Origin: Desmodus rotundus | Taxonomy: Eukaryota; Chordata; Mammalia; Chiroptera; Phyllostomidae | Direction: 5' to 3' | Assembly: GCF_022682495.2 (NCBI RefSeq) | Contig: NC_071392.1 | Location: 138,890,818-138,954,817, forward strand | Length of the DNA stretch: 64,000 bases | Shown: piece after piece, positions 59,395 to 64,000 of the stretch | Layout of the letters: each line of letters opens with the position of its first letter | Position numbering within the stretch: position 1 is the stretch's first letter | Made by a program: the position numbers and the translations under genes | Notes under the pieces: generated by a model | Told to the model about the DNA's origin: nothing | What the model saw: only the letters and a program-made list of their open reading frames with translations | The model's database searches: none

Positions 59395-59705
59395 TCACAC
59401 CCTTTTGGTGTGGGCTGGACTGAGCGACTCATTTATAATGAATAGAATAGGCAAAACTAATTGGATGTCACTTCTGAGATAAGGTTACGAGAAGCCCCTG
59501 ACTTTCTCCTCTCACTCTTCTCACTCGCTCACTCTGTTGAAGCCAGGAACTTGGGCAGCCTCGGGCCAACAGCAAGCCAGGTGCCAACTCCTGCCAACGT
59601 GCGGTGAGTGGGTTTGAAAGTGGAGTCTTCCCTAGCTGAGCCTGAGGAGGCTGCAGCCATGGCTGACACCTTGATCTTAGCACAGGCTCCCTGAGCCAGA
59701 GGACC
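59395..59705 (+). mobile_element. MLT1-type LTR fragment
   Basis: It resembles the LTR at 40570: 'ggctggactgagcgactc', 'atgtcacttctgagataagg', then a CT-rich middle with 'ctctcactcttctcactc' and 'gaacttgggcagcctc'. It lies just downstream of the proximal SH3TC2 3' UTR on the opposite strand. Confidence 0.65.
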
Positions 59706-59920
59706 CAGCTAAGTCACCCTGGGTTCCCGCCTTCCTCCAGAAGCTGGGAGATGACAAATTTCCAGCCACAACGTGTGCTATGCAGCGACGGACAACCAAT
59801 AGAAATGGTTTGAAAAGAAGCTATCCTGAAACCATTATGACACCCACCCTTCAGGTGTCCCATTCCATTTCCCTGTATTATAAAGGAGACAAATGTCTGT
59901 ATAAATGTAAATGGATGATA

Positions 59921-60551
59921 TTTAATAATATACACAATTCACATGTACTTTGCATAGCTTGGTTAGTGCTCAATTTTTATGCCCTGGCCCTTGGGAAGCC
60001 TTTAGGGGTTCCTTGGGCGGGATGGACACAGTGCATCCACGTTAGACCTCACACCTTGTGCCTTCCAGGGCCATTTGAAAGCTGTGTCTTCTGGGCTAAG
60101 AGCATGGTGAATTAGCCCCACCAGTCCCCATGTCTCTCCACCGGCAGGGGGAGGAGTCTTTCCCTGAGCAAAGTCAGTGAAGAAACCAAGTCCAATCAGC
60201 TTGCCTTCTCCCTGGGGCAGTTCCTGATTTCCCTGGGGAAGGAGCCAGGTTTCCCAGGGGCACAGTTTTTCATTTTCTCTAGGAGAATTGTGTGTCAAGA
60301 AAGTGCATTTCCGAGGCCACCTGTGTGGAAGGGCCACTGTCTACTGGTAAGGTTCCTAATCCCAGCCCCATCATCTGCTGTTTGTGTGGCCAGCCCAGAA
60401 AGCCCTCTCCCTGGGGACTGTGGTCTTCCTGTTGTAAAATGAGGGGGCTGGGCCAGGTGAGGACTCGGACCCTCCAATTAGTGTCCAGGAGCCTAAGGCA
60501 GGGAGGCAACTTCTGGCTATGGCAACTGGTCAGAGATGGGACAGCCGCTCC
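59921..60551 (-). other. SH3TC2: SH3TC2 3' UTR, proximal part (end uncertain)
   Basis: The sequence after the SH3TC2 stop has no further coding signal in gene sense. The nearest possible polyadenylation hexamer is ATTAAA (reverse complement of 59921-59926). A canonical AATAAA lies further down at 57983-57978. Which one is used cannot be told from sequence alone, so the 3' end is provisional. Confidence 0.5.
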
Positions 60552-60743
60552 TCAGAGGGCCAGGCCCCCACTACTCAGCCACCGTGCCCTCTCTGAGGAA
60601 CGCCCGCAGGGGCTGCTGAGCCACAGAGGGCTCTGGCAGATGTTGTCCAGCCTGCTCCGAATGGTGTCCTGCAGTTCCTCATCACCCAGCAGGACCGCTG
60701 CTGCCAGGGCCAGCCAGAAGTACTCAGCGGCGTCATGGGCATC
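60552..60743 (-). CDS. SH3TC2: SH3TC2 terminal coding exon (63 codons plus stop)
   Basis: Read on the minus strand, the exon follows a TAG acceptor (AG at 60745-60744) and opens in phase 0 with [19 protein letters not shown]. It continues with [20 protein letters not shown] and closes with [13 protein letters not shown] before TGA at 60554-60552. This is the C-terminus of SH3 domain and tetratricopeptide repeat protein 2. Known of the family: SH3TC2 is a Schwann-cell protein of the endocytic recycling pathway, a RAB11 effector, and its loss causes Charcot-Marie-Tooth disease type 4C. The helical [20 protein letters not shown] stretch looks like the end of the TPR array, followed by a short polar tail. 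The frame is intact, with no stop or shift. A 161-codon open frame on the opposite strand (60292-60777) covers this exon and is a shadow. The paralogue SH3TC1 is less likely because the tail matches SH3TC2 as I remember it. Confidence 0.95.
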   Translation of the reverse strand, partial: DAHDAAEYFWLALAAAVLLGDEELQDTIRSRLDNICQSPLWLSSPCGRSSERARWLSSGGLAL

Positions 60744-62629
<1,886 letters not shown>

Positions 62630-63210
62630 TCACCTCATTTGTTCCCTCATTCATTCTGTGCAGTTCTTTGAAGGTCTATTAGGTGTCAGAGGTTGCACTT
62701 TGGACAGAAGGAACAAAGCAGAAGAGGTCCCTGCCAAGCTGAGGTTACTGTCCTAAATAATCCCACAAACAAAAGTAAAAGTACGCCTGGAATAAGTGCT
62801 GCAAAAGAAAACACAAAACTCCCCGAGAGTGTGCTGGTCAAGATTTTCTGGGATGAGTCCTGAGGGAAACGTTCTCCTCTTCACAGGTGTCACTTTAACT
62901 CAAGATTCTGGGAAATAATTATTTCCAAATTCCTGTGATGGGACATGGTGACAAGACCAGCGTGATGGAATAACTAAAAATTCTTTACAATAAATAACTC
63001 CACATAACAAATGTCTCCTGCACATAAAGGCTCCCTCGGCAGAGAACCCTGGGGCCACCCCAGCAGCAGCCAGCGCTGCTCCTTCACCAGCCCAGGGCTC
63101 AGATAAGATAGCGAGACCCAAACCACACACCCATCATTCTCTTGGGTCTGGGTCCTGTGGTTTGGGTTTTTGGTGGGTGGTTGCAACTGCTTTAATACAA
63201 AGTGGATTTT

Positions 63211-63632
63211 TTTATAATTTTTATTGTTATTCAATTACAGTTGTATGCCTTTTCTCCCCAACCCTCCACCCCACCCCAGCTGAACCCACCTCCCTCCCCC
63301 ACCTCCACCCCCCCTTGATTTTGTCCATGTGTCCTTTATAGTAGTTCCTGTAATCCCCTCTTCCCACTCTCCCCACCCCACTCCCCCCTGGCTATTGTTA
63401 GATTGTTCTTAACTTCAATGTCTCTGGTTATATTTTGTTTCCTTTTTTTTTTCTATTTATTATGTTCCAGTTAAAGGTGAGATCATATGGTATTTGTCCC
63501 TCACCGTCTGGCTTATTTCACTTAACATAATGCTCTCCAGCTCCATCCATGCTGTTGCGAAGGGTATAAGCTCCTTCTTTCTCTCTGCTGCGTAGAATTC
63601 CATTGTGTAAATATACCATAGTTTTTGGATCC
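63211..63632 (-). mobile_element. 5'-truncated L1 (ORF2 C-terminus plus 3' UTR)
   Basis: On the minus strand the element opens with the end of L1 ORF2, read as KLWYIYTMEFYAAERKKEL and then MELESIMLSEISQ, ending near 63460. A 3' UTR follows with a strong G-rich purine tract in element sense (63250-63390) and the end 'acaactgtaattgaataac' plus an A-rich tail. A 13-bp target duplication with one mismatch (CAAAGTGGAYTTT) lies at 63198-63210 and 63633-63645. The element sits in an SH3TC2 intron in gene-sense orientation. Its 3' end resembles those of the two HAL1-like copies. Confidence 0.85.
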
Positions 63633-63899
63633 CAAAGTGGACTTTTAAAGAGCACAAAGGTTTCTAATGTTTTGTTTTGTTTTTTAATATTTGCAAGGTG
63701 GCTGTTTGATACAATCTAAAAACCTCACTTTTAAGCTTCAAAGGGCCAAAAGCCCAAATTAAAATAGAAAACCCAAAGGACAGAAAAGTCTCTGATATGG
63801 TTAAATCCGGTCACAGAAAAGTTCATGAAGGATGGAAAGAGCCTCCACTCAGTGTTCAGCTCCATCCAGGGAAGGGTAAACCCTGCTCCCAGAGGCAGC

Positions 63900-63960
63900 T
63901 GCAGGGGGGGAGGGGGGGAGCAGCTGCCATCCCGGGTGGGGGTGAGGGGGGTGGGGGTGG
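63900..63960 (+). repeat. G-rich low-complexity tract
   Basis: 'gcaggggggggagggggggag' and 'gtgaggggggtgggggtgg' type sequence in an SH3TC2 intron. It is C-rich in gene sense and could form a G-quadruplex on the template strand. Confidence 0.85.
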
Positions 63961-64000
63961 AGAAGGCCTCCTCTGAGATCAGCAGACAGTCGCTCAGGGG

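Noticed and set aside
63730..63900. Possible extra SH3TC2 exon after 'ccccccctgcag' on the minus strand
   Set aside because: The acceptor looks good but the translation does not resemble SH3TC2 and no clear donor ends it in frame.

Overview
This is 64 kb of mammalian nuclear DNA, almost certainly from a bat. The host call rests on tRNA-derived SINEs with the bat VES structure at 27461-27690, 43290-43525 and about 50674-50880 (tRNA-like head with A and B boxes, then a pyrimidine-rich tail rich in 'gatgtttctctctc'). It is supported by L1 relatives whose 3' ends carry a polypurine tract followed by 'acaactgtaatagca'. Old placental repeats (MIR, L2, MER5-like, MLT1-like LTRs, Tigger-like) fill much of the rest. 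VES elements point to Yangochiroptera; I cannot place the species.

Only one protein-coding gene is supported. The right end holds the last two coding exons of SH3TC2 on the minus strand, at 62586-62390 and 60743-60552, joined by a 1,646-bp GT-AG intron. The 3' UTR runs leftward from 60551. The next intron upstream continues past the right edge and carries a young 5'-truncated L1. Roughly 60 kb to the left is intergenic, downstream of SH3TC2. In human the neighbour on that side is ADRB2, but no ADRB2 sequence was seen here; the synteny is inferred.

The intergenic part is a record of transposition. Left third (1-21 kb): MIR and L2 copies, a 206-bp TA-flanked MITE (5118-5323), a possible solo LTR with a 5-bp target duplication (11135-12060), and a Tigger-like relic (16240-16720). 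Middle (21-47 kb): two neighbouring hAT relics, and two complete copies of an L1-derived element that has a 5' leader, ORF1 and a 3' UTR but no ORF2. These sit at 29482-31390 (minus) and 44641-46582 (plus), each with exact 14- or 15-bp target duplications. This matches the 'half-L1' (HAL1) design and is the most interesting system in the window. The same third holds an L1 with a twin-priming-type inversion (37780-38265) and two Tigger-like relics (41325-42165). Right third (47-64 kb): MIR, L2 and MLT1 relics, a TGGA minisatellite, then SH3TC2.

Most long open frames are not genes. They are antisense shadows of the HAL1-like ORF1 or the SH3TC2 exon, or translations of GGAA and TGGA tandem repeats. 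Repeat family names were assigned by recognising motifs by eye; boundaries are approximate unless target duplications are stated.
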